Assembly: GCF_038051945.1 (NCBI RefSeq)
Contig: NZ_CP150302.1
Span: forward strand, 5,332,001-5,396,000
DNA length: 64,000 nt
Direction: 5' to 3'
Source: Paenibacillus sp. FSL H3-0469
GTDB lineage: Bacteria > Bacillota > Bacilli > Paenibacillales > Paenibacillaceae
Part shown: in pieces, positions 8,430 through 16,697 of the stretch
Layout: every line of letters begins with the position of its first letter
How positions within the stretch are numbered: position 1 is the first letter of the stretch
Program-made: the position numbers and the translations under genes
The notes under the pieces: model-generated
Told to the model about the DNA's origin: nothing
Database searches by the model: none
What the model saw: only the letters and a program-made list of their open reading frames with translations

Positions 8430-9650
8430 TTATTCACTAGCAGGTTCCTTGTCTGTATCTGTTCCTGCAAACCTGACAAATAGGAATACTCCAATCAGAA
8501 CCACGACTATCCCTGACCAGAAGAACCAGAACGGAACGCCGAACCGGTCGGCTACAGGTCCCGCCAGCGCAAGCCCGACCGGCGAAGACAAGAGTCCGAT
8601 ACTCGTCACGAAGGAGAGCACGCGTCCCAGAAGCTCAGGCTCGTAAGACTTCTGGATCATCGCCATGTAAGGGCCGTTGAACAAGGGGGCAGCGGCACCC
8701 ATCAGGAACGAGAGGACGGTAAAAGCAAGGAAGGCCTCGCGCCCGGTCACCCCGCTCAGGACACAGGTGAGTCCGATCACAACCAGACTCAGACTCATGT
8801 AGGTGGTGTCCTTCCATCTGGAAGCAAGCACGGACAGCAGGGCACCGCCAAGGATCATCCCAATTCCGAATACGGCCTCAATCAGGCTGGCGCTGTAGCC
8901 GCCGCGTCCGAAATGCGACAGCGTCATCAAGGGGAACAGCATCGCCAGCGGCATGAATACCACACTGAAGACCGCCATGGCAACCGTTACTGTGACAATG
9001 GACTTTTGCGACAGGAAGGCCCGCCAGCCGAGCATAAACTCCCTACGGAACGAGGGGGTCTCTACGATTTCCGTCTTCGGTTGACGGATCTGTACGAACA
9101 AAAGCATAAGGTTAGCGATTAAAGCGCCTGCCACATCTAGGAGCAATACGGTTCCCAGGGAAGTAGCCGAGTATACCGCAATTCCAAGCGCCGGTCCAAG
9201 TACGCTGGAAGCAGAGAAGATGAGCTGGTTCCAGCCTGCCACCCGGGTGAGCTGGTCTTCCGGTGCTATCAGTGGAATCGCCGCCTGGAACGAAGGGGCA
9301 TGGAAGGACGAGGCTGCCGAACGAATGAGCAGGATGGCATACACAATCCATAAGCTCGGCTCCCCCCATAGATAATAAGCACCCAGAATCAGGCTGGTGA
9401 GTGCAATGGCACTGTCCGCGGCGATCATGGTGAGCTTACGGTTCCACCGGTCGAGCCAGACTCCGATGAACGGGCCTAAAACCGCCTGCGGCAGGAACCC
9501 GGCCAGACCGGCCAGCATCAGCACGGTAGCCGACCCTGTCGTCTCAGTCAGATGCCAGATGATGGAGAACTGAACCATCGCAGAGGTTAATATCGAGAAG
9601 ATTTGTCCGCTGAAGATGAAGGCGAACGTCTTTTTCCATTGAATATTCAT
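8430..9650 (-). CDS. MFS drug efflux transporter (Mef-like)
   Basis: This 406-residue inner-membrane protein has about twelve hydrophobic segments. The MFS loop motif (GVWLDRWNRK near residues 62-71) and the N-terminal layout WKKTFAFIFSGQIFSILTSAMVQFSIIWHLTE are typical of the macrolide-efflux (MefA-like, MFS_3) subgroup. It would export small hydrophobic compounds by proton antiport. A GGGAGGG site lies seven bases before the ATG. The gene has a 230-base leader with a micro-ORF and two terminator-like hairpins (separate entries), suggesting drug-induced attenuation. Drug specificity cannot be fixed from sequence alone. Confidence 0.86.
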   Translation of the reverse strand: MNIQWKKTFAFIFSGQIFSILTSAMVQFSIIWHLTETTGSATVLMLAGLAGFLPQAVLGPFIGVWLDRWNRKLTMIAADSAIALTSLILGAYYLWGEPSLWIVYAILLIRSAASSFHAPSFQAAIPLIAPEDQLTRVAGWNQLIFSASSVLGPALGIAVYSATSLGTVLLLDVAGALIANLMLLFVQIRQPKTEIVETPSFRREFMLGWRAFLSQKSIVTVTVAMAVFSVVFMPLAMLFPLMTLSHFGRGGYSASLIEAVFGIGMILGGALLSVLASRWKDTTYMSLSLVVIGLTCVLSGVTGREAFLAFTVLSFLMGAAAPLFNGPYMAMIQKSYEPELLGRVLSFVTSIGLLSSPVGLALAGPVADRFGVPFWFFWSGIVVVLIGVFLFVRFAGTDTDKEPASE

Positions 9651-9666
9651 AAGTTTGTACCCTCCC

Positions 9667-9709
9667 TAAATAAAAGCAGACCCAAGTCCGCATAGGGGCT
9701 TGGGTCTGC
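9667..9709 (-). terminator. attenuator hairpin before MFS ribosome binding site
   Basis: On the minus strand GCAGACCCAAG pairs perfectly over 11 bp with CTTGGGTCTGC and is followed at once by TTTTATTT. The next bases are the GGGAGGG site of the MFS gene. A terminator directly in front of the gene it serves is the signature of transcription attenuation. Confidence 0.7.
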
Positions 9710-9803
9710 AACAATTACATAACGGGACAGTGCGAAACCGGGCATAATGAAATAAGCCGTAGCGGATCGCAGCCGATGTCCTTAACGTAAATAGCAGCAG
9801 CTC

Positions 9804-9843
9804 AAAAAAAGCCCACACTTGGTGAGAAATCAGCTTTTGTTGG
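9804..9843 (-). terminator. second terminator-like hairpin in MFS leader
   Basis: On the minus strand GCCCA, overlapping the longer leader frame, pairs with TGGGC and is followed by seven T. The stem is short, so this is less certain than the hairpin at 9667-9709. Confidence 0.4.
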
Positions 9844-9849
9844 GCGTGC

Positions 9850-9870
9850 TTACCATATACGTGGAATCAT
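9850..9870 (-). CDS. six-codon leader peptide MIPRIW (candidate)
   Basis: AGGAGG at 9881-9886 is followed ten bases later by ATG ATT CCA CGT ATA TGG TAA. A longer frame (9830-9880, 16 codons) starts right against the AGGAGG and is less likely to be used. Short peptides of this kind precede macrolide and other ribosome-drug resistance genes, where drug-stalled ribosomes change leader folding. The role here is inferred from position only. Confidence 0.4.
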   Translation of the reverse strand: MIPRIW

Positions 9871-9953
9871 CGGCTGCCATCCTCCTCGAATTTTATAGCT
9901 GGAGCTTAACATTGGAATGTTAGAGGTGTCAATAGGAGGGAAGAAATGTGGAG

Positions 9954-10000
9954 ATAAGTGTTATCAAATGATTGCACTTATTGAATGGTGATGGTATATT
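9954..10000 (+). promoter_or_regulatory. promoter and inverted repeat of the MqsR-like/antitoxin locus
   Basis: TTGCAC (9972-9977), a 17-base spacer and TATATT (9995-10000) form a strong promoter for the toxin gene. A 7-bp inverted repeat, ATAAGTG (9954-9960) and CACTTAT (9975-9981), overlaps the -35 box and is a candidate operator for the DNA-binding antitoxin. Confidence 0.6.
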
Positions 10001-10026
10001 ATACCCGCAGGGGGTGAATATTATAG

Positions 10027-10350
10027 ATGACGACAGCAGAATTTCTGCGCGAGGCAAAAGCACTGATCTCTAGCGGGCGCACCTACTTTTCCAAAAGGAA
10101 TGATTATGATACGGTTCAGGCTCTTTTTGACTTAGGAATCGAAGACAGAAAAGGAGCTTGGCGGGAGATTATGAAATTAAAGCCCCGTGACCAATATAAG
10201 CCGCCTGAGTTGGATCGCAGAGGATCTAATGAATTGGTCTGGTTTTTCAAAAAAGAATTTAGTGGAAAAATTGCCTACATCAAGCTGACCATCGATCAAA
10301 ATCTGTGTATATGCATCTCATTTCATCCTGAAGGATACATACATAATTAA
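10027..10350 (+). CDS. MqsR-like toxin (type II toxin-antitoxin)
   Basis: This 107-residue protein matches the outline of MqsR, a RelE-fold mRNA interferase. It has an N-terminal helix (EAKALISSGR), an 'LGI' turn, an 'L..RDQYKP' segment comparable to MqsR 'L..sDFYKS', and the closing strands AYIKLTI and LCICISFHPE comparable to 'VYLKITV...LIVSF'. It would cleave mRNA in the cytoplasm. The RBS GGGGGTGA precedes the ATG by about eight bases. The toxin gene comes before the antitoxin, as in mqsRA. It is AT-richer than its neighbours, as transferred toxin-antitoxin modules often are. Sequence similarity to MqsR is low, so the family call is a motif judgement. Confidence 0.7.
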   Translation: MTTAEFLREAKALISSGRTYFSKRNDYDTVQALFDLGIEDRKGAWREIMKLKPRDQYKPPELDRRGSNELVWFFKKEFSGKIAYIKLTIDQNLCICISFHPEGYIHN

Positions 10351-10360
10351 TACATAGGAT

Positions 10361-10384
10361 AAAGGGGCTTCTAGAGGCCCCTTG
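10361..10384 (+). other. hairpin between toxin and antitoxin genes
   Basis: AAGGGGC and GCCCCTT form a 7-bp stem with an 8-base loop, without a clear T-run. It could be a weak terminator or an RNA stability element that sets the toxin to antitoxin ratio. Confidence 0.45.
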
Positions 10385-10430
10385 TCATCTTCTTCATTTA
10401 TAGTAAGCCCCATTGTAGGAGGGAAGAATA

Positions 10431-11447
10431 ATGAATTATTGCGAAACTTGTCGTGCAGAACATCCTTTTACCATAAAAAAAGAGCCTCATGTATTCAGAT
10501 TTAGGGGACAGGAAATAGAACTTGAACGAAGTGTAGCTTATTGTAACAACTGTGGCTCATTGGTTGATGTTGAAGAGTTAGAGAACGAAACCATGGCTAA
10601 TGTTGCACAAATCTATTCTGAAAAATACGGAATGACATCACCTGAAATCCGTAACGTTAGGCTACAATTTAACTTAGGCATCAGGCCTTTTGCTAAACTG
10701 TTAAACATTGGATCCGCTAGTGTAACCAGATATGAATCAGGGAGCTTGCCGCAAGCCACCCATTTGGAGCTTTACAGGAGACTACAGCAGCATCCGCAGG
10801 CTATATTGGAATTTTACAACAGGAATAAAGACCTGCTTACTGCGCGGGAATTGAAAATGGTGGAAACCTCACTTCAAGCTTGGACAAATTCTGAACAGTC
10901 ATTTCAAACAGATGAACAAATTATTGAAGCGATCTATAAAAAAAATGAACTAACAGAATTAGCAGGATACAGTGATTTTTCCTTAGAAAAATTAATTAAT
11001 ATGATATTGTATTTCACTTCAGATGGTGTTCTGAAAACAAAGCTGATGAAATTGTTATGGTACAGCGATTTTCTATTTTTCAAAAGGCAAACGGTCTCTA
11101 TAACTGGGGTAACCTATGTGAAATATCCATATGGCCCAGTGCCCAAAGATCACGATATGGTATTAGCCCATTTACAACATATGAATGTAATTGAGATTGA
11201 TGAGCGTACCAATGATGAAGGATGGACTATGATGATGATTAAAGCTTCAGAGCCCTTTGATTCTTCAGTGTTCTCTGATGATGAGTTAGAGACGATGTTG
11301 GAAATTGAAGCCTATTTTCGAGATTATGGTTCCCGTAAAATTAGTGAGTATGCCCATTATGAAAAGGGATGGCTGGAGACAGAAGAAAAACAACCGATCA
11401 GTTATAGATACGCTGAAGAATTACGTGATTTGAGTAATACTAACTGA
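10431..11447 (+). CDS. MqsA-like zinc finger/HTH antitoxin fused to Panacea (DUF4065) domain
   Basis: This 338-residue protein has three parts. Residues 1-45 carry a YgiT/MqsA-type zinc finger (Cys4-x2-Cys7 and YCNNCG near 37-42). Residues 65-125 form an MqsA-like helix-turn-helix (IRPFAKLLNIGSASVTRYE, then a leucine-rich helix ending QHPQ). Residues 180-330 match the Panacea/SocA-like DUF4065 domain (INMILYFTSDGVLKTKLMKLLWYSDF, GVTYVKYPYGPVPKD). Panacea is known as an antitoxin domain that pairs with unrelated toxins. The protein should neutralise the MqsR-like toxin and repress the promoter. Its own AGGAGG site lies about 80 bases after the toxin stop. Confidence 0.82.
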   Translation: MNYCETCRAEHPFTIKKEPHVFRFRGQEIELERSVAYCNNCGSLVDVEELENETMANVAQIYSEKYGMTSPEIRNVRLQFNLGIRPFAKLLNIGSASVTRYESGSLPQATHLELYRRLQQHPQAILEFYNRNKDLLTARELKMVETSLQAWTNSEQSFQTDEQIIEAIYKKNELTELAGYSDFSLEKLINMILYFTSDGVLKTKLMKLLWYSDFLFFKRQTVSITGVTYVKYPYGPVPKDHDMVLAHLQHMNVIEIDERTNDEGWTMMMIKASEPFDSSVFSDDELETMLEIEAYFRDYGSRKISEYAHYEKGWLETEEKQPISYRYAEELRDLSNTN

Positions 11448-11486
11448 GATATCCAGATCAAATTCAGATATTCAACACATATGTAG

Positions 11487-11525
11487 AAATAGACCGCATG
11501 CCTTTGTAGAGGAGGCGGTCTATTT
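11487..11525. terminator. bidirectional terminator of the AATAGACCG family
   Basis: AAATAGACCGC (11487-11497) pairs perfectly with GCGGTCTATTT (11515-11525), followed by GCTTTCTT. It closes the toxin-antitoxin operon. Confidence 0.8.
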
Positions 11526-11658
11526 GCTTTCTTAAACTTATTTCCCCATGCTCCCTTCCCTATTTGCGGTGAGGCGGCTGCGTTCTTTATCCTGTTTCCG
11601 CATCTTCAGCCTCGTGTGCTATAGTGAGGATAATGAAGCGGATACAGGGGGCTGAAGG

Positions 11659-13623
11659 ATGTTCTTTTTCATAGTAATGCTTATATGTTTCGGTGTGTTC
11701 GTAGCGCTTGCCTATATATTCAATGCGAAGCATAAGATCGTGATGCCGCTTATCAGCGCGGTGGCAGTCAGTATGCTGGTGCAAGTGCTGGAGCAATTCT
11801 ATATGAGCAGCATTATTGTCGTGGCGTTCATTCTGTATTTCATTATAAGCAGCATCAGGACCTTCAAGCATGAACAGTTCCAGTTGATGGTGGCAATTCT
11901 TTTCAGCACGTCCGTTGTTACTCTCATCATAACCTCAACCTACTTCAAGCAGCCTGTAGTTCCCTCCGAAGCGGAGATGGTCAGGGTGATGTTCATCTAT
12001 TACCCGCTGCTGATTCTATTTATCTCCTGCTATACCTACATGCTGCTTAGCGTATTCAATTTCAAGCTGCTTCAGTCCGGGAACCCGCTCGGGTATGTGA
12101 TGGGTAAGGTGCGGGGCTTCAGGCGTATGATCCGTCTGCTCTGGATCGCTTCACGCAAAGGGCTGAATCACCTGCTCCAGCAGGATCATGCGAAGCTGCC
12201 GCAGGTGATTGCTGCCATTCTGGATAACATGGGCGGGGTGTTCGTGAAGTTCGGGCAGGTCTTATCGACCAAGAAGGATCTGCTGCCTGCGCAATACATC
12301 GAAGCGTTCTCCAGCCTGCATGACCAGGTTAAGCCGCTCAGCCGGAAGGAGCTGAAGGAGATCATCGACAGCAGAATCGGCGATCTGGAGGAGACGTATG
12401 AAGACTTCGGAATGGAGCCCATTGCAGCCGCTTCGATCGGTCAGGTGCATCTGGCGCGGCTGAAGTCCACGGGAGAGAAGGTCGTCGTCAAAATCCTGCG
12501 GCCGGATGTGAAGCAGAAGATGAGCGTAGATCTGGATCTATTAATCCAATTCGTGACCCGGCTCTCCGAACGCTCCTCCAAAATCCAAAGACTCGGCTTA
12601 ATCCAGCTCGCCCAAGGCTTCAAAACGAATCTGATTGAAGAGACGGACTTCGACATCGAAGCGCTGAATACCAACCTGCTGCGCCAAGCATTCCAGGAAC
12701 ACGATATTCCGATACAAGTGCCGAGGATCTACGCCGAGTACTCGACCAAGCAGATTCTGACCATGGAATATATTGAAGGGCACCGGTTCACCCGAAAGGT
12801 GAGCAGCGATGTGTCCGAAATGATCATGCACGCATTCCTGCAGCAGATTCTGATGATCGGCATCTTCCACGCCGACCCGCATCCCGGCAATCTGATGCTG
12901 ACCCAAGACGGGAAGGTCGCGCTGATTGACTTCGGTTCCGTGGGTTATCTGACGGAGGAGGAGCGGGCCGGGATGTTGAATTTCCTGATGGGCTACAGCC
13001 GGAAGGAGACGAAGCAGATGGCCCAGGGCCTGGCCGGAGTCTGTGAAGAAGGGGAACTGCTGGATGTGCGAATGATCGAGCGGCGCCTCGGCAGACTTTT
13101 GTCCGAAGCCTCTTTCTCGCCTGATCCTACCAGTGTCATGATGAGACGGCTGATGTCGATGATTACCGAGCTGGGAATGTCTTTGAAGCCGACGGTGGCC
13201 GGGGCCTTCCGGGCGATTATTACCCTGGACGGGACCTTGTCCTCTGTAGATGAGTCGTACTCTCTATCCGCAGCAAGCCAGTCCTTCGCAGACCAGATGG
13301 ATCAGGGGCAGATCGTCAAGGAGCAGCTGAACAAGGTCAAGGGTCGGCTGGAGGACTATATCCCGAAGCTGCTGGAGCTGCCGCTGCTGAAGGACAACCG
13401 GATCACTCTGGCGCGTGAGGACAATCATAGTCTGACGGATTTCATCGGGACGCTGACGGTTGGGATTTTCACCGTGATCTGTATGGTGGTCATGCTGGCC
13501 AGCTTCTGGGTGCAGGGGGAGATCATGCGATTCGTCCTGGCTCCCCTATCGATGTCAGGCTTCGGCACGGGGATGATTATTCTGATGATGTCCGTGATTA
13601 AGCAGTTGAAACCCAAGAGTTAA
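11659..13623 (+). CDS. ABC1/AarF/UbiB family atypical kinase, membrane-bound
   Basis: This 654-residue protein has about four transmembrane helices in its first 140 residues, an ABC1/ADCK (UbiB) kinase-like domain in the middle and two more helices at the C-terminus (about 595-650). Family marks are the alanine-rich nucleotide loop AAASIGQVH near residue 255, preceded by a KFGQ motif (FVKFGQVLSTKKDLLP), then the catalytic HADPHPGN near 400 and the metal-binding LIDFGSVG near 420. UbiB-type proteins support isoprenoid-quinone or lipid metabolism through ATPase activity; the target here is unknown. A four-helix N-terminal extension is unusual compared with the short UbiB form. A GGGGGCTGAAGG site precedes the ATG. 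Confidence 0.86.
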   Translation: MFFFIVMLICFGVFVALAYIFNAKHKIVMPLISAVAVSMLVQVLEQFYMSSIIVVAFILYFIISSIRTFKHEQFQLMVAILFSTSVVTLIITSTYFKQPVVPSEAEMVRVMFIYYPLLILFISCYTYMLLSVFNFKLLQSGNPLGYVMGKVRGFRRMIRLLWIASRKGLNHLLQQDHAKLPQVIAAILDNMGGVFVKFGQVLSTKKDLLPAQYIEAFSSLHDQVKPLSRKELKEIIDSRIGDLEETYEDFGMEPIAAASIGQVHLARLKSTGEKVVVKILRPDVKQKMSVDLDLLIQFVTRLSERSSKIQRLGLIQLAQGFKTNLIEETDFDIEALNTNLLRQAFQEHDIPIQVPRIYAEYSTKQILTMEYIEGHRFTRKVSSDVSEMIMHAFLQQILMIGIFHADPHPGNLMLTQDGKVALIDFGSVGYLTEEERAGMLNFLMGYSRKETKQMAQGLAGVCEEGELLDVRMIERRLGRLLSEASFSPDPTSVMMRRLMSMITELGMSLKPTVAGAFRAIITLDGTLSSVDESYSLSAASQSFADQMDQGQIVKEQLNKVKGRLEDYIPKLLELPLLKDNRITLAREDNHSLTDFIGTLTVGIFTVICMVVMLASFWVQGEIMRFVLAPLSMSGFGTGMIILMMSVIKQLKPKS

Positions 13624-13641
13624 CGGAGGGCGTATAAGATT

Positions 13642-14163
13642 ATGGCGAATCCACTCTCGAACAAGAAGAGAATACGCGGCTGGAAGCGCAGGATGAAGCA
13701 GATTGACCAGTGGAAAAAGCATAATATGCACCTGGACCTGGAGGAGCTGCGAAGCGCGCAGCGGGATTATGTGAAGCTATGGATCGACCCCTTCTACAGG
13801 TTGAACAGGCGCAATCCGCCGGTGTGGTATTCCCGCTTGCTGCTGGAGGCGATGATTGAGGTGTATCATGCCTGGTCCCGGCAGATGGCAAGTTTCAATG
13901 AACCTTTTTATTTGAGAATCTGGTTCTATCATCCGAACTTCATCCAGTCGCAGATCGTGGTCGCCTTCCGGGATGTGCTGCATTTCTACGATAATACCTT
14001 CGAGGCAGGAGGAGGGAGCCAGAAGTTCCCCTGGGAGCTGTACGGGACAGTGCCCGGTCTCCAGGGCTTCATATGGGAGCCGGCTGTTGAGCCGGAGCCT
14101 TACTGTTTGCCAGGACAGCCGAGGTCCCAAGCCGCACAGGTATGGTTAGGCAGAATTCAATAG
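13642..14163 (+). CDS. conserved protein of unknown function downstream of ABC1 kinase
   Basis: This 173-residue soluble protein has a basic N-terminus (KKRIRGWKRRMKQIDQWKK) and a central aromatic-rich region (LRIWFYHPNFIQSQIVVAFRDVLHFYD). I do not recognise a family. It starts 18 bases after the ABC1 kinase stop with GGAGGG as binding site, so it is most likely co-transcribed with the kinase, and a terminator follows. No signal peptide or membrane helix is visible. Confidence 0.8.
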   Translation: MANPLSNKKRIRGWKRRMKQIDQWKKHNMHLDLEELRSAQRDYVKLWIDPFYRLNRRNPPVWYSRLLLEAMIEVYHAWSRQMASFNEPFYLRIWFYHPNFIQSQIVVAFRDVLHFYDNTFEAGGGSQKFPWELYGTVPGLQGFIWEPAVEPEPYCLPGQPRSQAAQVWLGRIQ

Positions 14164-14181
14164 CAGTGAATATACACACAC

Positions 14182-14213
14182 AGCCTCAGAGACTCCTCTG
14201 GGGCTTATTGTCT
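14182..14213 (+). terminator. terminator after ABC1 kinase operon
   Basis: A 10-bp stem (AGCCTCAGAG / CTCTGGGGCT, one G.U pair) with a 4-base loop is followed by TATTGT. Confidence 0.6.
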
Positions 14214-14262
14214 GTAGAAGGGGGAGGCCCCTTGGCTGGCGGCTACAAATCCCAAGGAGTTA

Positions 14263-14271
14263 TGATATAAT
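14263..14271 (+). promoter_or_regulatory. extended -10 promoter of dus gene
   Basis: TGATATAAT is a perfect extended -10 element located about 60 bases before the dus start codon. No good -35 box is present, as is usual for extended -10 promoters. Confidence 0.5.
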
Positions 14272-14329
14272 TTAGCTTTACTACAGCCGGATAAGGGATT
14301 ATCCCGGCACGCATAGAGAGGTACTTCAG

Positions 14330-15334
14330 ATGATAAATAATTTCTGGCGTGAATTGCCACGCCCTTTCTTTATACTGGCACCGATGGAGGATGTGACGGA
14401 TGTGGTGTTTCGTCATGTGGTGAGTGCGGCGGGCCGGCCGGATGTGTTTTTTACGGAGTTCGTCAATACAGAGAGCTATGCCCATCCCGAGGGGAAGCAG
14501 GCGGTGCGGGGGCGGTTAACCTTCACCGAGGATGAACAGCCGATGGTCGCGCATATCTGGGGGGACAAGCCGGAGTATTTCCGGAAGATGAGCATCAGCA
14601 TGGCCGAAGAGGGCTTCAAGGGCATCGATCTGAACATGGGTTGTCCGGTTGCGAATGTAGCCGAGAATGGCAAGGGCAGCGGCTTGATCTGCCGTCCCGA
14701 ACTCGCAGCGGAGATTATCCAGGCGGCGAAGGCCGGAGGACTGCCCGTCAGCGTCAAGACCCGGCTCGGGTTCACAGATGTGGACGAATGGCGGGGCTGG
14801 TTGACTCATATTTTGCAGCAGGACATTGTGAATCTGTCGATTCATCTGCGGACCAGAGAGGAAATGAGCAAGGTGGATGCCCACTGGGAGCTGATTCCAG
14901 AGATCAAGAAGCTGCGGGATGAGATCGCGCCGGATACGCTGCTGACGATCAACGGGGACATACCGGACCGGGAGACGGGCCTGAGGCTTGCCGCAGAGTA
15001 CGGAGTGGACGGGATTATGATCGGACGCGGGATTTTTCATAATCTGTTTGCGTTCGAGCAGGAACCGAGGGAGCACAGCAGCAAGGAGCTCCTGGATCTG
15101 CTGCGGCTGCATCTGGATCTCCATGACCACTATTCTGCGCTGGAATCACGTTCCTACAAGCCGCTGTCCCGCTTCTTCAAAATCTACGTCCGCGGCTTCC
15201 GCGGCGCCAGTGAACTCAGAAACAACTTAATGAACACCAAGTCCACCCGCGAGGTGCGTGCGCTGCTGGATGAATTCGCCAGCAAAGAGCAGGACGGGAC
15301 CGGAGAGCTTGGGGAATCGAGGGAGGGCGTATGA
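14330..15334 (+). CDS. dus: tRNA-dihydrouridine synthase family protein
   Basis: This 334-residue FMN-dependent TIM-barrel enzyme reduces uridine to dihydrouridine in tRNA loops, using NADPH. It shows the Dus N-terminal FILAPMEDVTD, the catalytic-loop motif NMGCPVANV with the catalytic Cys near residue 105 followed by GKGSGL, and the FMN-phosphate-binding GVDGIMIGRGIF near 225-236. The C-terminal helical domain of about 80 residues fits the family. Its TGA overlaps the ATG of the SDR gene (ATGA), so the pair is an operon. Which of the several Dus paralogues it is cannot be told. Confidence 0.9.
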   Translation: MINNFWRELPRPFFILAPMEDVTDVVFRHVVSAAGRPDVFFTEFVNTESYAHPEGKQAVRGRLTFTEDEQPMVAHIWGDKPEYFRKMSISMAEEGFKGIDLNMGCPVANVAENGKGSGLICRPELAAEIIQAAKAGGLPVSVKTRLGFTDVDEWRGWLTHILQQDIVNLSIHLRTREEMSKVDAHWELIPEIKKLRDEIAPDTLLTINGDIPDRETGLRLAAEYGVDGIMIGRGIFHNLFAFEQEPREHSSKELLDLLRLHLDLHDHYSALESRSYKPLSRFFKIYVRGFRGASELRNNLMNTKSTREVRALLDEFASKEQDGTGELGESREGV

Positions 15335-16050
15335 GAAACTTTATTATTTTCGGAGCAAGCAAAGGCTTAGGAGAGGCCTTCGTCAAAGCGTTGCCGGTGC
15401 CGGGCGATCAGGTCTGGGTGGTCTCCAGAACCTGCCCGGACAGCATGAAGCTGGAGGATGGGGTGCAGCGGACCTGGATTGAGGCTGACTTGGGGAAGCC
15501 TGATGCTGCGGGCCGGATTGCAGAGACATTGAACGGCGTTCCCCTGGACGTATTCATCTATAATGTTGGCGTATGGGAGAGCAGGGGGTTCAGCGATGAC
15601 TATGATTTTGAACAGGACGACCCGGCTGAGATTGCCAGCATCATTAACATTAATGTGACTGCGGCGATTACGTGCATTCAGAAGCTTTTGCCGAATCTGA
15701 AGGAGTCTGCGCATGCCAACATCTTCTTCATCGGTTCTACGGCAGGCCTCGATCATAATGATTACACCCAAGTCTCGTTCACCGCTTCCAAGTTCGGTCT
15801 GCGCGGGATCGCCAATGCGGTCAGGGAGCATGTGAAGCCGTATGGCATTGGTGTGACGGTCATCAATCCCGGTGAGATTGCTACCCAAATTCCGCTGGAA
15901 GCGGGGGTAGAGCCTGTCTTGTCCGCCTACAACGGCACGCAGATTCCGCTTCAGGACATCGTCTCCCTAGTGCAATGCGTCATGAACCTGTCCAAGGCCT
16001 CCTGTGTGAAGGAGATTAATATTCCGGCGATGCTGGATTCGAATGCTTAG
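15331..16050 (+). CDS. SDR family protein lacking the catalytic tyrosine
   Basis: This 239-residue short-chain dehydrogenase-like protein has the glycine-rich NAD(P) loop GASKGLG (8-14), the NVG motif near 78, NINVT at 106-110 and Ser136 in FFIGSTAG. The usual Tyr-x-x-x-Lys motif reads Phe150-Thr-Ala-Ser-Lys154, so the catalytic Tyr is replaced by Phe (codon ttc). The fold should bind dinucleotide, but classical hydride transfer would be impaired. It overlaps dus by four bases and is probably translationally coupled to it. The substrate is unknown. Confidence 0.87.
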   Translation: MRNFIIFGASKGLGEAFVKALPVPGDQVWVVSRTCPDSMKLEDGVQRTWIEADLGKPDAAGRIAETLNGVPLDVFIYNVGVWESRGFSDDYDFEQDDPAEIASIININVTAAITCIQKLLPNLKESAHANIFFIGSTAGLDHNDYTQVSFTASKFGLRGIANAVREHVKPYGIGVTVINPGEIATQIPLEAGVEPVLSAYNGTQIPLQDIVSLVQCVMNLSKASCVKEINIPAMLDSNA

Positions 16051-16080
16051 GGATGAACTCTTAATTTGGAGGAGAGCCTT

Positions 16081-16527
16081 ATGAAAATGAAATTTATAAT
16101 ACCGTTTCTTGTTTTCATCATGGCCTCAGTAAGCTGTTTTTCAGTCTCCAGTGTGTGTGCAGCAACACCAACCACGTATGGCTCTGTTATTGTAGACGGG
16201 AAGCCACTTGGCTTCGATGCTAAGCCCATCATCATCAATGGGAACACAATGGTACCGTTTCGTAAAATATTCGAAGCATTAAATATGGAAGTCCAATGGG
16301 ATTCCAAAACCGGAAGTGTTACGGCCCAAACCACAGAAATAACGATTAAAATGACAGTGGATAGCCTTAAGGCCAAGGTCAATGGCAAAGAATTCACTTT
16401 AACTCAAACGCCATTTAATACACCTGAAGGTACGGTTTATGTGAATCTCCGTTTTATTAGCCAAGCCATAGGGGCAACGATAAGCTGGGATAATGTGAAG
16501 AAGATTGCAACCATAAATACTAAATAA
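16081..16527 (+). CDS. secreted copper-amine-oxidase-N domain protein
   Basis: This 148-residue exported protein has a clear signal peptide (KMKFIIPFLVFIMASVSCFSVSSVCAA, cleavage near residue 28). A single copper amine oxidase N-terminal-like domain follows (VIVDGKPLGFDAKPIIINGNTMVPFRKIFEAL and later YVNLRFISQAIGATISWD). Despite its name this domain is a surface stalk module common in Paenibacillus and has no oxidase activity. The ATG at 16081 follows GGAGGAG; a TTG start at 16066 would overlap that site. Confidence 0.82.
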   Translation: MKMKFIIPFLVFIMASVSCFSVSSVCAATPTTYGSVIVDGKPLGFDAKPIIINGNTMVPFRKIFEALNMEVQWDSKTGSVTAQTTEITIKMTVDSLKAKVNGKEFTLTQTPFNTPEGTVYVNLRFISQAIGATISWDNVKKIATINTK

Positions 16528-16697
16528 AATGAAGCGCCCCACATTTCTGCCCCCGATTTGTGAGATATCCCCAGTTCGTAATACTTCCGCCATGGTCGGC
16601 GCTTCCAGAATGAGCGAATATAGACACAGAAGCTTAAGAGAGCATGGAGGACACTGCAGCATCATCGTGGTGTCCCGATCATAGGAGGTTAAAAGAT

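Noticed and set aside
10361..10384. Full terminator separating toxin from antitoxin into two transcripts
   Set aside because: The hairpin lacks a T-run and no promoter is obvious before the antitoxin, so a single transcript is more likely.
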